Part shown: positions 7,871 to 15,578 of the stretch, piece by piece
How the letters are laid out: every line of letters begins with the position of its first letter
Numbering within the stretch: position 1 is the stretch's first letter
Source: Kribbella jejuensis
GTDB taxonomy: Bacteria; Actinomycetota; Actinomycetes; Propionibacteriales; Kribbellaceae
Assembly (NCBI RefSeq): GCF_006715085.1
Contig: NZ_VFMM01000001.1
Location: 3,782,001-3,846,000 of the forward strand
Length of the DNA stretch: 64,000 nt
Direction of reading: 5' to 3'
The notes under the pieces: generated by a model
What the model was told of the DNA's origin: nothing
The model's database searches: none
The model's input: the letters and a program-made list of their open reading frames with translations, nothing else
Made by a program: the position numbers and the translations under genes

Positions 7871-8923
7871 ATGTTGGCGGCATTGGTGACTGTTGGGGCT
7901 TTGGTTTTTGGGATGGGGGGTCCGGCGGGGGAATTGCAGCGGGGGCTTGATGGGGTGGTGGGGATCGGGGCGGTGGCTGAGGTGCGTAGTGGTGGGGAGG
8001 TTTGGCGGGGGAGCAGTGGGGTCGCGGAGCTCGGGTCTTCGCGGAAGGTGCCGGTGAACGGACGGTTCCGGGCCGGGAGTATTTCGAAGACGTTTGTCGC
8101 CACCGTCGTACTGCAACTTGTCGGCGAAGGGCGGTTGCGGCTCGACGATTCCGTCGAACGCTGGTTGCCCGGCGTCGTACCGAACGGCGCGAATATCACC
8201 GTGCGCCAATTGCTCAACCACACCAGCGGATTGTTCGACTACAAGAACACATTGTCGATGCCGCCGAATCCCGAGTTCTACACGTACCAGTACCGCACCT
8301 GGACCGCCGCCGAGCAGATCCAGCGGGCGCTCGCGCATCCACCCGTCTTCGACAAACCCGGTACGCAGTTCAGCTATTCGAACACCAACTACCTGCTCGC
8401 CGGCGAAATCATCCAGAACGTCACCGGCCGGACGTACGGCGAGGAGATCGAACGCCGCCTGATCCGCCCGCTCGGCCTCGGCGGTACGACGATGCCCGGT
8501 ACGTCGACGTACCTGCGAGGCCCGCACCTGCACGGGTACGTACCGAAGGACGGCGGGCTGATCGACTTCACCGAGATGAACCCGTCACTGTTCGGCGCGT
8601 CCGGCGAGCTGATCTCCACCACGCGCGACCTGAACCGGTTCTTCGCCGCGCTGCTCGGCGGCCGGCTGCTCCCGGCGCCGCTGCTGCACGAGATGAAGCA
8701 GCCGGGCGTCGAGGGCGGTACGTACGGCCTCGGGCTGTCCTGGCACCGGACCGCGTGCGGGGTCGAGGTCTACGGCAACGACGGCGACGCGCTCGCGTAC
8801 CAGGCTTACTCGTACGCGACCGAGGACACCCGGCGGCAGGTCACCATCGCGGTCACGCCGAACTTCAGGACGAACCCCGACGAGTCGGTCGAGGCGTTCG
8901 TCGACCAGGCGATCTGCGACTGA
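7871..8923 (+). CDS. Secreted serine hydrolase, class C beta-lactamase/D-Ala-D-Ala carboxypeptidase fold
   Basis: A 350-residue penicillin-binding-like hydrolase. The active-site motif is S70-I-S-K73, the second motif is Y169-S-N171 (QFSYSNTNY), and the third is a GNDG-type loop (YGNDGDALAY) instead of KTG. HTSGL follows the pattern of esterase EstB and peptidase relatives. The start at 7871 is preferred (GGGAGAACGGG before ATG) and gives a short hydrophobic signal-like N-terminus. An upstream GTG is possible. The first 170 bases are unusually G-rich in codon use. True substrate is unknown. Confidence 0.85.
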   Translation: MLAALVTVGALVFGMGGPAGELQRGLDGVVGIGAVAEVRSGGEVWRGSSGVAELGSSRKVPVNGRFRAGSISKTFVATVVLQLVGEGRLRLDDSVERWLPGVVPNGANITVRQLLNHTSGLFDYKNTLSMPPNPEFYTYQYRTWTAAEQIQRALAHPPVFDKPGTQFSYSNTNYLLAGEIIQNVTGRTYGEEIERRLIRPLGLGGTTMPGTSTYLRGPHLHGYVPKDGGLIDFTEMNPSLFGASGELISTTRDLNRFFAALLGGRLLPAPLLHEMKQPGVEGGTYGLGLSWHRTACGVEVYGNDGDALAYQAYSYATEDTRRQVTIAVTPNFRTNPDESVEAFVDQAICD

Positions 8924-9032
8924 AACCGGTCACCGCCGGTGACATTGTGCACTGATCGGTTTGGTGATCCGGCGAAACGGCGACACTGGAGTGGATGCAC
9001 ACGCTGTCCATCTCCCGAAGGGGTCCGGGACC

Positions 9033-9506
9033 TTGGAACTCGCCATGCTCGGTGCCGATGACTGGCCGCTCGCCCGGGAGGTTCGCCTCCGCGCACTGAA
9101 GGACTCGCCGACGGCGTACCTCGCCGACTACGAGGACGAGGTGACCGTCGGTGAAGCCGGCTGGCGCGAACGGTTCCGCCGGATGCAGTGGGTCGTCGCC
9201 CGGGACGAGGCCCGCGTCGTCGGGCTGGCGAGTTCGGTCCGGGTGGCCGGGCGGCCGACGTACGAACGGCACATCGAGTCGGTCTGGGTCGACCCGCGGT
9301 ACCGCCGCAACGGCGTACTGCGGGCGATCCTCGGCCGGCTCGCCGACGAGGAGCCGGACGTCACCGAGTGGCGGGTCTGGGTGCTCGACACCAACGCGAT
9401 CGCACGGCAGGTGTACGAGCGTCTCGGTTTCAGCCCCACCGGAGAACGTCAGCTGCTAGCAGACGGCTCCGGCCGGCGCGAGATCCGCCTGCGATTCGGT
9501 CGGTAG
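9033..9506 (+). CDS. GNAT-family N-acetyltransferase
   Basis: A 157-residue acetyltransferase of the GNAT fold. The acetyl-CoA loop is visible in ESVWVDPRYRRNGVLRAIL, and the C-terminal strand-helix in NAIARQVYERLGFSPTGERQ. A TTG start at 9033 is preferred because AAGGGG lies 9 nt upstream and the domain begins there. A longer frame starts at 8961. The 3' end overlaps the convergent glycosyltransferase-like gene by 51 nt. Substrate unknown. Confidence 0.82.
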   Translation: MELAMLGADDWPLAREVRLRALKDSPTAYLADYEDEVTVGEAGWRERFRRMQWVVARDEARVVGLASSVRVAGRPTYERHIESVWVDPRYRRNGVLRAILGRLADEEPDVTEWRVWVLDTNAIARQVYERLGFSPTGERQLLADGSGRREIRLRFGR

Positions 9507-10658
9507 GCCGTACCCGCAGGAGATCCAGTTCGGCAGCTGCAGCTCGGCCAGCGCGTCGCGGTCGTTCAGGCCGGTCGGCAGGTGGTGGTACATCTTCTGC
9601 CAGCGCTTCTCGTCCTGCTGCCAGCTGTCGATGAAGTCGGCGCACAGGTCCGGAGAGATGCCGGCGGCAACATTCTGCGCGGTCAGCAGCGACGTCCGCA
9701 TCCGGTCGTACTCGTCGTGCAGCAGCCGGTGCTCCACCTGCTCGAGCCGGGTGATCGTCTGCTCGATCGTGTCGAGGCGGACGTCCTTGTACTCCTTCCA
9801 GTGCCCGGCGCTCATCGCCGTGACGAGGTGGTCGTCGAAACCCTGCGGCCCGCTCTCGAGCGCGGCGTACAGGCCCTCGGCCAGCAGGTCGCCGAACTCC
9901 TCGCGGGCGGCGCGCAGCGGATCCGCGAACGGATCGTACTGCAGCTGGCTGACCTCGCCGATCTTCGGCAGCGCCCGCTCCGCGGCGTGCCGGGCGAAGA
10001 AGAACCAGTCCTCGTTGTACACATCGGCGAAGAACGACAGGTCCGGGGCGCGCAGGTTGACGCCGAGCGTCGCACCGCTGACGAACACGTCCTGCCGGAA
10101 CCCGACCCGTCGGCGCGCGTGGCAGACGACCGAGTTGTCCGGGAACTGCCGGCTCACCATCGACGCGACCGGATGCCGGTCGAGCTGGCCGGCCAGCCGC
10201 CGGACGTCCCAGGACTTGAGCGCCCGGATGTCGTCGTCGATGAACATGATCTTGTGCCACCCGCGCAGCCGGCCCAGCAGCAGCCCGATGTTGCGCTTCG
10301 CGCTGAGATCGCTGGTGCGGTTGGCCGAGGCCTCCTGGAACCGCTCCGCCGACGTCAGCGGCGGCGCGCACGGCGGCCGGTAGTTCTCGGGTACGTCGAT
10401 GACGAGCGCCTGGGCGCCGAACGTCTTCTTCACCCGCCGAACGACCTGCTCGATCTGCGCCTGGCGGCTGCACAGGATGACGAGCGGTACGTCGAGCCGG
10501 GCCGCCAGCGAGATCACGGTCTGCAGCTCGGACGCGGGGCGCGCGGCGGGTACGACGATCGCGTCGGGAGCGGCGTTGGCGGAGGCCGGTAGCGCGGCGG
10601 AGCCGTCGCAGAGCAGGCCCGCGTGGGACGACTGGATGTGTCTGGACCGGCGGCTCAT
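9456..10658 (-). CDS. Glycosyltransferase-like protein coupled to an XRE regulator
   Basis: A 400-residue cytoplasmic protein. Residues about 35-150 look like the nucleotide-binding half of a GT-A fold, with DAIVVPAARPASEL, LDVPLVILCSR and a metal-binding-like FIDDDIRAL. An acceptor-side region (FVSGATLGVNLRAPDLSFFADVYNEDWFFFARH) follows, then a long charged helical tail. No signal peptide or membrane helix is seen. Its ATG overlaps the stop of the XRE gene (ATGA), so the two form one translational unit. Substrate unknown. The GT assignment rests on these motifs only. Confidence 0.62.
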   Translation of the reverse strand: MSRRSRHIQSSHAGLLCDGSAALPASANAAPDAIVVPAARPASELQTVISLAARLDVPLVILCSRQAQIEQVVRRVKKTFGAQALVIDVPENYRPPCAPPLTSAERFQEASANRTSDLSAKRNIGLLLGRLRGWHKIMFIDDDIRALKSWDVRRLAGQLDRHPVASMVSRQFPDNSVVCHARRRVGFRQDVFVSGATLGVNLRAPDLSFFADVYNEDWFFFARHAAERALPKIGEVSQLQYDPFADPLRAAREEFGDLLAEGLYAALESGPQGFDDHLVTAMSAGHWKEYKDVRLDTIEQTITRLEQVEHRLLHDEYDRMRTSLLTAQNVAAGISPDLCADFIDSWQQDEKRWQKMYHHLPTGLNDRDALAELQLPNWISCGYGLPTESQADLAPAGAVC

Positions 10659-11803
10659 TCGTCCTCGTCCTCCGGAGACCACTCGAACAACCGGTTCTCC
10701 GGAATCTCCAGGTCCGGCGTGACCGCCTCGCCGTTGACCACCGGTACGCGCATCAGCAGGCCGAAGACGCCGCCCGGGAACCTGTTCGCCAGGTAGGCCT
10801 CGTTCCGCTCGCGGACCGAGTCGTCGGTCAGCGTACGGACCGCGCCGAGGACGCCGCGGCTGTAGACGCCGTTGCAGATCGTGATGGTCCGGCTGTGGTT
10901 GAACGGGTTGGGGAGCCGGGCGAACAGTGCCACGTCCTCGACGAGTTCGCGCGGGGTGTCGCCGCGCCAGGCGTCCTGGGCCTGCTCGGCCTCGAGCTCG
11001 GCCTTCGAAGGAGCCTCTTCGACCACCGGCTCCTTGCTCTCTTCCCAGACCGGCCGGTACTCGCGGCCGTCGCGGGACCGGAAGATCTCACCGTCGGCCA
11101 GATCCGGGACCGACATCTGCCGGATCGGCAGGTTGTCGAGGACCCGCAGCAGGCGGCTGGTGACGCGGTTCCAGGCGATGCCGCCGATCAGGATCAGATG
11201 GCCGGACAGGTGGTCCGCGCTGACCTCCGACGGCAGCCGGTGCCGGACCCGGAGTTCCGGGTTCGAGGCGCGGACGTGTCCCCACATCTCGATCAGCGCG
11301 TCGAGGTCGGCGTACTTGTACAGCTTGGTGAAGTTCGGGTTGTTCTCCTGGCCGAGGCTCGAGCGCCCGTCCTCCGGTACCTCCGGACAGATCAGCGTGA
11401 TCCGGCCGGACTCGAAGTCGAAGGTGTACGAACTGCTGGACTGCGGCCGTCCGGTCTGGTGCTGGCGGATCTCGTCGCGCAGGTTGACCAGCTCGCGGTG
11501 CAGCGAATTGAAGCGCTCGCGGTGCGCGGGCGCCAGCTCCTGCTCACGCGGCACCCGTTTCGGCGCCGGGGAGCTGGCGAAGAGCAGCGCGTACGCACGC
11601 AACCGCTCCTCCGGCGGGAGCTTCGGGTTCGACTGCGACTCCCACGAGCTGATCGTCGCCACCGCGACCCGGCCGTCGCCGACGCTCAGGGCGTTCGACA
11701 ACTCCTTCTGCGTGAGTCGCTCGGACTCTCTTAGCTCACGGAGCCGCCTGGCGAGTCGTACGGCCTCTGGAGAGGGCGCCACTGTCACTCCCGTAATGGT
11801 CAA
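10655..11803 (-). CDS. XRE-type HTH regulator with unrecognised C-terminal sensor-like domain
   Basis: A 382-residue protein. An XRE helix-turn-helix occupies about residues 15-75 (ARRLRELRESERLTQKELSNALSV...ISSWES). A charged linker follows. A C-terminal domain from about 130 contains HLILIGGIAWNRVTSRLL, reminiscent of a nucleotide- or sugar-binding Rossmann turn, and ends in an acidic SPEDEDE. The TTG start at 11803 is the longest option. A GTG at 11782 has a better ribosome site (GGGAG). It is first in an operon with the glycosyltransferase-like gene and may both regulate and partner it. Confidence 0.72.
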   Translation of the reverse strand: MTITGVTVAPSPEAVRLARRLRELRESERLTQKELSNALSVGDGRVAVATISSWESQSNPKLPPEERLRAYALLFASSPAPKRVPREQELAPAHRERFNSLHRELVNLRDEIRQHQTGRPQSSSSYTFDFESGRITLICPEVPEDGRSSLGQENNPNFTKLYKYADLDALIEMWGHVRASNPELRVRHRLPSEVSADHLSGHLILIGGIAWNRVTSRLLRVLDNLPIRQMSVPDLADGEIFRSRDGREYRPVWEESKEPVVEEAPSKAELEAEQAQDAWRGDTPRELVEDVALFARLPNPFNHSRTITICNGVYSRGVLGAVRTLTDDSVRERNEAYLANRFPGGVFGLLMRVPVVNGEAVTPDLEIPENRLFEWSPEDEDE

Positions 11804-11959
11804 CCAAGTGTGGGTGCGCCAACACCCAGCTCTACCGACTTCACCGAGCCCTGCTGTACCGCACGCCTCCGAGGGTTACCCGGAAGCCTTTCCGTCGCAC
11901 GCCTGCTGGGCCCTGCCACGCGGTTCGTCGCCCCATTGCTCCTGACAAACTGGCGATTG

Positions 11960-11987
11960 ACCGTAGTACACCGTAGCTCTACCGTAG
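11960..11987. promoter_or_regulatory. Three helically phased direct repeats upstream of the XRE gene
   Basis: ACCGTAG occurs at 11960-11966, 11970-11976 and 11981-11987, spaced 10 and 11 bp, one DNA turn each. They lie 157-184 bp upstream of the XRE start, in the AT-richer part of a 237-bp gap between two minus-strand genes. Direct repeats at helical spacing suggest cooperative binding by a regulator, most simply the XRE protein itself. Confidence 0.55.
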
Positions 11988-12040
11988 TACCGAAGTCGAC
12001 CTGAAGCCAACTGAAGCCACACGCCACGCCGCTGACGGGT

Positions 12041-12667
12041 TCAGACCGCGGGGCGTTCGACGGCGAGTCCGACACCGAAGGCCGTCAGGATCGCGCCGCC
12101 GGCGCGCAGAATCACGCGCGTTATCCGCGCATCGCGCAAGAGTTTCGTCGCGGCGCTGAAGACCAGGGCGTAGGAGACCAGCGACAGGAAGCCGATCCCT
12201 GCGAACACCGCACCGAGAATCAGGGTGTCGACCGGCCGCGCGCCGTGGTGGATGAACTGCGGGATGACGCTGGTGAAGACGATCACGGTCTTCGGGTTGG
12301 ACAGATCGCTGACCAGACCTTCGCGGAACGCGCGGACGCGGCTTCGCGGTTTGCCGGTCAGTACTGCCGTATCTGGGGACGTGATGGTTCCACGGGTCAG
12401 CAGGAGCTTGATGCCGAGGTAGATCAGGTACGCGGCTCCGACGTATCGGACGACGTCGAAGGCGATCTGCGAAGACACGAGTACGGCGGTCAGGCCGGCA
12501 ACCGACGCCAAGGCCCACACCAGATCGGCCGTCAGGACGCCCAACGCGGTGACGAGCGCCGGGCCGCGGCCACGAGCGACCGCACTCTTGAGAACGAGCA
12601 TGACCGCGGGTCCCGGAATGATGACGAGAACCACGGACAGCGCAGCGAATCCGAGTATCGATGACAT
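12041..12667 (-). CDS. LysE/RhtB-family exporter
   Basis: A 208-residue membrane protein, expected to export amino acids or related small molecules. The family signature VLVIIPGPAVMLVLKSAVARGRGPAL sits at about 12-40, followed by five or six hydrophobic helices and the LSNPKTVIVFTSVIPQF loop typical of LysE/RhtB proteins. It begins 7 bp after the phosphotransferase-like gene ends, so they are probably co-transcribed. Confidence 0.9.
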   Translation of the reverse strand: MSSILGFAALSVVLVIIPGPAVMLVLKSAVARGRGPALVTALGVLTADLVWALASVAGLTAVLVSSQIAFDVVRYVGAAYLIYLGIKLLLTRGTITSPDTAVLTGKPRSRVRAFREGLVSDLSNPKTVIVFTSVIPQFIHHGARPVDTLILGAVFAGIGFLSLVSYALVFSAATKLLRDARITRVILRAGGAILTAFGVGLAVERPAV

Positions 12668-12674
12668 GAGCGCA

Positions 12675-13625
12675 TTATCGCCGCGCCATCAGCTCGTCGA
12701 GGGCCCGATGGCCGCGCTCGACGACCCCTGGAACGACACCGTGACGCCCGTGACCGATGGGGAACTCGAGCATCAGGAGGATCTTGGTCGCCGTGAGTAC
12801 TGCGGCCCCGTGCCAGCCGACCAGGTCGAGGATCGTCTCCCACAGTCGCCTTCGGACTCCGTCCAGCTGTGGATCCTCGAACGTGTGCCACTGCAGGGTG
12901 TTGAGATCCGTTGCCCGTGTACCGCTTCCGGCATTCCCGATATCCACGACCGCCACGACGGCCCCGTCGCGGACGACGACATTGTCGGGCTTGAAATCGG
13001 CATGAACCATGTCAGGCGCTTCCCTTGGCGGCGAAGCGTCGGCACACATGCCTCGCAGCCGCTCGACGAGCCCTGACACCCCAGATGAATACCCCGAAAG
13101 CCCCGCCACAGCCCTCGACAAGCTCGGGGCCAAGTCCTGACCGAATTCCTGCCCGGTAGCGAGCCGCCAGGCATACGCCCAATGATCGTAGGGCTCGGAG
13201 GCTTGACCGGCTTGGAGTTCGTTGATCTCCATCAACTGCTCGACGATGGACGGGGTCAGCTCTTTTACGGGATTCCCATCAACAAAGTCGATCAAGTGCC
13301 ACACATGACTGTCCGTCGCCCCCACCGCGAGCCAGGCCGGTGTGGGATAACCGCGCCCACGCATGTGCTCGACAATTCGCTGCGCTCGCAATGACTCGTC
13401 CAACTGGTCGGAACGCACCCGAGGCCATGCTTTCAGTACCGCCTTTGCCTCGCCGTCCAACTGGACCCGGATGGCCCCAACATCGAGGCCTCCCGGTAGT
13501 CGACCGAGAAGACTGACCTCTACCCCAACCGCCCTGCCTACATCATCCAGAACCCCGCGCGGCAGCCCTTCACCTCTCACTGCGGCATCACGAGCTACCT
13601 CTCTCCGGCCGATCACCACCAACAC
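12675..13625 (-). CDS. Aminoglycoside phosphotransferase-like (APH) kinase
   Basis: A 316-residue member of the APH/choline-kinase fold. The catalytic loop is VHADFKPDNVVV (Brenner-type HxD...N), and the metal-binding loop reads VVDIGNAGSG where most relatives have D-W/F-E or DFG-like forms. The N-lobe lysine is likely in AVLKAW. The substrate may be a drug, sugar or small metabolite. Resistance cannot be claimed. It precedes a LysE exporter by 7 bp. The exact start among several tandem GTG/TTG codons is uncertain. Confidence 0.8.
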   Translation of the reverse strand: MLVVIGRREVARDAAVRGEGLPRGVLDDVGRAVGVEVSLLGRLPGGLDVGAIRVQLDGEAKAVLKAWPRVRSDQLDESLRAQRIVEHMRGRGYPTPAWLAVGATDSHVWHLIDFVDGNPVKELTPSIVEQLMEINELQAGQASEPYDHWAYAWRLATGQEFGQDLAPSLSRAVAGLSGYSSGVSGLVERLRGMCADASPPREAPDMVHADFKPDNVVVRDGAVVAVVDIGNAGSGTRATDLNTLQWHTFEDPQLDGVRRRLWETILDLVGWHGAAVLTATKILLMLEFPIGHGRHGVVPGVVERGHRALDELMARR

Positions 13626-13707
13626 GGTAGCCGCCTTGGGGACCGCGGCCCTGACCCGAAGCGGTGGTAGTCGTTGAGCGACCCCCGCCGGAAAGACAGG
13701 GACGACG

Positions 13708-14718
13708 ATGACCGACGCGCCTTTCGAAAGCTCTCGGCCGTACTACGAGAGTCGCACGTGGCCGAGCATGTACGGGCGATGGACGTACGCCGCGTTGTGG
13801 CGCGACGAGTCCGGTGCGTACAACCTGACCCCGGTCGGACCGTCCGTGCGCTCGCGTGACAACGTACCGCGCTTCGACGGCGACCTGCGGTCGATCGGGC
13901 AGAGCAGGCCCGACCCGGCCACCATTTTCGACCGCGATACGCGACCGAACCCCGACGTACGGCCGTCTGACCGGATGCCGGAGGACACTTGGGTGCTGGC
14001 GGTGATGTCGGAGAACCCCGGAGAGGTTCCGCACTACCGGTTCACCCCGTGCGGACCTGTGCGCTCGGGCGACCCGCTACCGCTCGTCGAGCGGCTGCAC
14101 TTAGAACGCGCCGAGGGCCCACTGCGCGCAATGGACAACGGGCTCGGCCGGACCTCGCTCCCGGACGAACTGGCAGCCGATGGCACGACCTTCACTCCGC
14201 GGAGCGCCTGGGAGCGAACCGGCGCCCAGCCCTCGTCGAGAAACTGGCGGTACGCGGCGTTCTGGACCGACTCGTCCAGCGAGACACGCGGTGAAGTGCT
14301 TCGGTATACGCCATTGGGTGAGCCGCAGCAGACCCGCGACGTGCGACCGGTGTGGGACGGCGGCGTGCGCCCGGTCGTGCCGACACCCGCCGGGATGGAA
14401 CCCCTTAGGCAGCAGGCATGGTCGTCCGATCGGCTCCCCTCGGACGAGTGGGTGCTGGGCGTCGTGTCCGAGACGCCCGGACAGATACCTCCCGTCACCT
14501 TCGCCGTCGCAGGAGACACCCGGTACGGCGACCCGCGCCCTGTGGTGCGCGCCCTACTCCACGAGGCCACGACCGCCCGACCAGCCGCAGACACCACCAT
14601 CGGCCTGACCGGCGTAGCCCGCGCCGCCGACATCGCCCGCCCAGCAACCACCCCAACAGCAACCCAAGACCCAACCCGCAAACCCAGCCCAGCAAAAGAC
14701 CCCCGCACCCCCATCTAG
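13708..14718 (+). CDS. Uncharacterised protein built from a duplicated two-repeat unit
   Basis: A 336-residue soluble protein of no family I know. It contains an A-B-A-B arrangement. The A units (about 24-60 and 179-219) share a W-x-YAA-W core and a TP-x-G tail. The B units (about 89-133 and 240-286) share DR-[ML]-P, WVL-V-SE-PG and GDP-P-V---L. The last 50 residues are rich in Thr, Pro and Ala and look disordered. No signal peptide. Tryptophan- and tyrosine-rich repeats of this size suggest a beta-rich binding module. Confidence 0.7.
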   Translation: MTDAPFESSRPYYESRTWPSMYGRWTYAALWRDESGAYNLTPVGPSVRSRDNVPRFDGDLRSIGQSRPDPATIFDRDTRPNPDVRPSDRMPEDTWVLAVMSENPGEVPHYRFTPCGPVRSGDPLPLVERLHLERAEGPLRAMDNGLGRTSLPDELAADGTTFTPRSAWERTGAQPSSRNWRYAAFWTDSSSETRGEVLRYTPLGEPQQTRDVRPVWDGGVRPVVPTPAGMEPLRQQAWSSDRLPSDEWVLGVVSETPGQIPPVTFAVAGDTRYGDPRPVVRALLHEATTARPAADTTIGLTGVARAADIARPATTPTATQDPTRKPSPAKDPRTPI

Positions 14719-15070
14719 TCCGGGCGCCCACCAACTCGCGGAGGATCGCCAGACAACATCGCTGGACGAGCAGGAGAATCGGCCAAGAAACCGCAGGTAC
14801 TAAAGGTTGGCCAGGTACGCCCTCGAACCGCCGACCTTCCGCCGTCAGCTCGACCGCACATCCCACCGGCGGCAACAGATGGCCTGCTGACACAGGGTTT
14901 CCGTCGTACGGCGGTTGTGGCTAGCGGCTGGTGTTGCTGGAATCGCTGGACTCCATCGCCAGAAGATAAGCGCATGAACTTCGACACCACGAGTGAGCGC
15001 GAGTTCGCGTGAGCTGGTTCACGGTGTGGGAGGTGGCCGGCGGGGCGGTGGAGGCGCGCGCTACGCGCGC
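14719..15070. other. Gene-free region beside the tRNA operon
   Basis: About 350 bp with no credible coding frame. It holds a degraded copy of part of tRNA-Phe (listed separately) and a GCGCGC inverted repeat near 15055-15070. The rest shows nothing recognisable. Confidence 0.7.
14806..14842 (-). pseudogene. Partial duplicate of tRNA-Phe
   Basis: Twenty-one bases (14822-14842) are identical to 15131-15151 in the intact tRNA-Phe gene, covering the T arm, variable region and 3' side of the anticodon stem. The next 16 bases outward (14806-14821) resemble the acceptor end with several changes. The 5' half of the tRNA is absent. Such a 3' tRNA fragment is what remains when an element that integrated into the tRNA has been lost. 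No integrase gene is present nearby. Confidence 0.65.
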
Positions 15071-15091
15071 AAAACGCGGGCGGTAGCCCGC
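15071..15091 (-). terminator. Terminator of the tRNA operon
   Basis: On the minus strand a GCGGGC-TACC-GCCCGC hairpin followed by GTTTT lies about 25 nt beyond the 3' end of tRNA-Phe, the last gene of the operon. Confidence 0.75.
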
Positions 15092-15113
15092 AGTTCGCCG
15101 AGCGCTGGGTGGA

Positions 15114-15189
15114 TGGTGGTCAGGGGCGGTCTCGAACCGCCGACCTTCCGCTTTTCAGGCGGACGCTCTACCAGCTGAGCTACCTGACC
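15114..15189 (-). tRNA. tRNA-Phe (GAA)
   Basis: A full cloverleaf of 76 nt including an encoded CCA. Acceptor stem GGTCAGG/CCTGACC, D arm GCTC/GAGC, anticodon stem TCCGC/GCGGA with loop CTGAAAA (anticodon GAA), T arm GGCGG/CCGCC. It is last in a Glu-Asp-Phe operon. Confidence 0.97.
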
Positions 15190-15202
15190 GGGGAGAAAGT
15201 TC

Positions 15203-15228
15203 GGCGGCGGTGTTTGGACACCGCCGCC
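15203..15228. other. Perfect hairpin between tRNA-Asp and tRNA-Phe
   Basis: GGCGGCGGTGT (15203-15213) and ACACCGCCGCC (15218-15228) form an 11-bp perfect stem around a 4-nt loop in the spacer between two tRNA genes. No U-tract follows on the minus strand, so it may act as a processing or stability element rather than a terminator. Confidence 0.6.
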
Positions 15229-15234
15229 TTCTCC

Positions 15235-15311
15235 TGGCGACCCAGACGGGACTCGAACCCGCGACCTCCGCCGTGACAGGGCGGCACGCTAACCAACTGC
15301 GCCACTGGGCC
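15235..15311 (-). tRNA. tRNA-Asp (GTC)
   Basis: Seventy-seven nt with encoded CCA. Acceptor GGCCCAG/CTGGGTC, anticodon stem CCGCC/GGCGG with loop CTGTCAC (anticodon GTC), T arm GCGGG/CCCGT. Middle gene of the operon. Confidence 0.97.
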
Positions 15312-15369
15312 TTGCGACTCGATGATCTTACAGCATCTTCGAGCTAGGTTTTGCACCGGCCTTCGGCCG

Positions 15370-15442
15370 TATCCCCAACGGGATTCGAACCCGCGTTACC
15401 GCCTTGAAAGGGCAGCGTCCTAGGCCACTAGACGATGGGGAC
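15370..15442 (-). tRNA. tRNA-Glu (TTC)
   Basis: Seventy-three nt without an encoded CCA. Acceptor GTCCCCA/TGGGGAT, anticodon stem CTGCC/GGCGG with loop CTTTCAA (anticodon TTC), T arm GCGGG/CCCGT. First gene of the operon, 32 nt after the predicted transcription start. The other two genes of this operon do encode CCA. Confidence 0.96.
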
Positions 15443-15480
15443 TCGGACCCGCGGGAGCCGAAGCTCCAGGGACAGCCGTA

Positions 15481-15509
15481 AGCATAGAGGAGACCGCGCC
15501 AGCTTCCAA
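15481..15509 (-). promoter_or_regulatory. Promoter of the tRNA-Glu-Asp-Phe operon
   Basis: On the minus strand TTGGAA (-35) and TATGCT (-10) are separated by 17 nt, about 40 nt upstream of tRNA-Glu. This matches the housekeeping sigma-70-type consensus well. Confidence 0.75.
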
Positions 15510-15535
15510 AACGAGTTCCCGGACAGGCGAAAGGG

Positions 15536-15573
15536 GGGTGCCGTGCGCCGCAGGTGGTCGGCGCACGGCACCC
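15536..15573 (-). terminator. Strong hairpin terminator
   Basis: A perfect 15-bp GC-rich stem, GGGTGCCGTGCGCCG with its complement, around an 8-nt loop, 6 bp beyond the stop of the secreted peptidase gene. The tail on the minus strand is only weakly U-rich (CCCTTTC). Confidence 0.8.
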
Positions 15574-15578
15574 GGGAA

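Noticed and set aside
12675-13625. Antibiotic-resistance kinase
   Set aside because: The APH fold alone does not show drug resistance. Many such kinases act on metabolites, and no other resistance context is present.
14806-14842. A second functional tRNA-Phe
   Set aside because: The 5' half, D arm and anticodon loop are missing, so it cannot fold as a tRNA.
15536-15573. Origin or attachment site
   Set aside because: The long perfect palindrome lies directly after a stop codon and is best read as a terminator hairpin.
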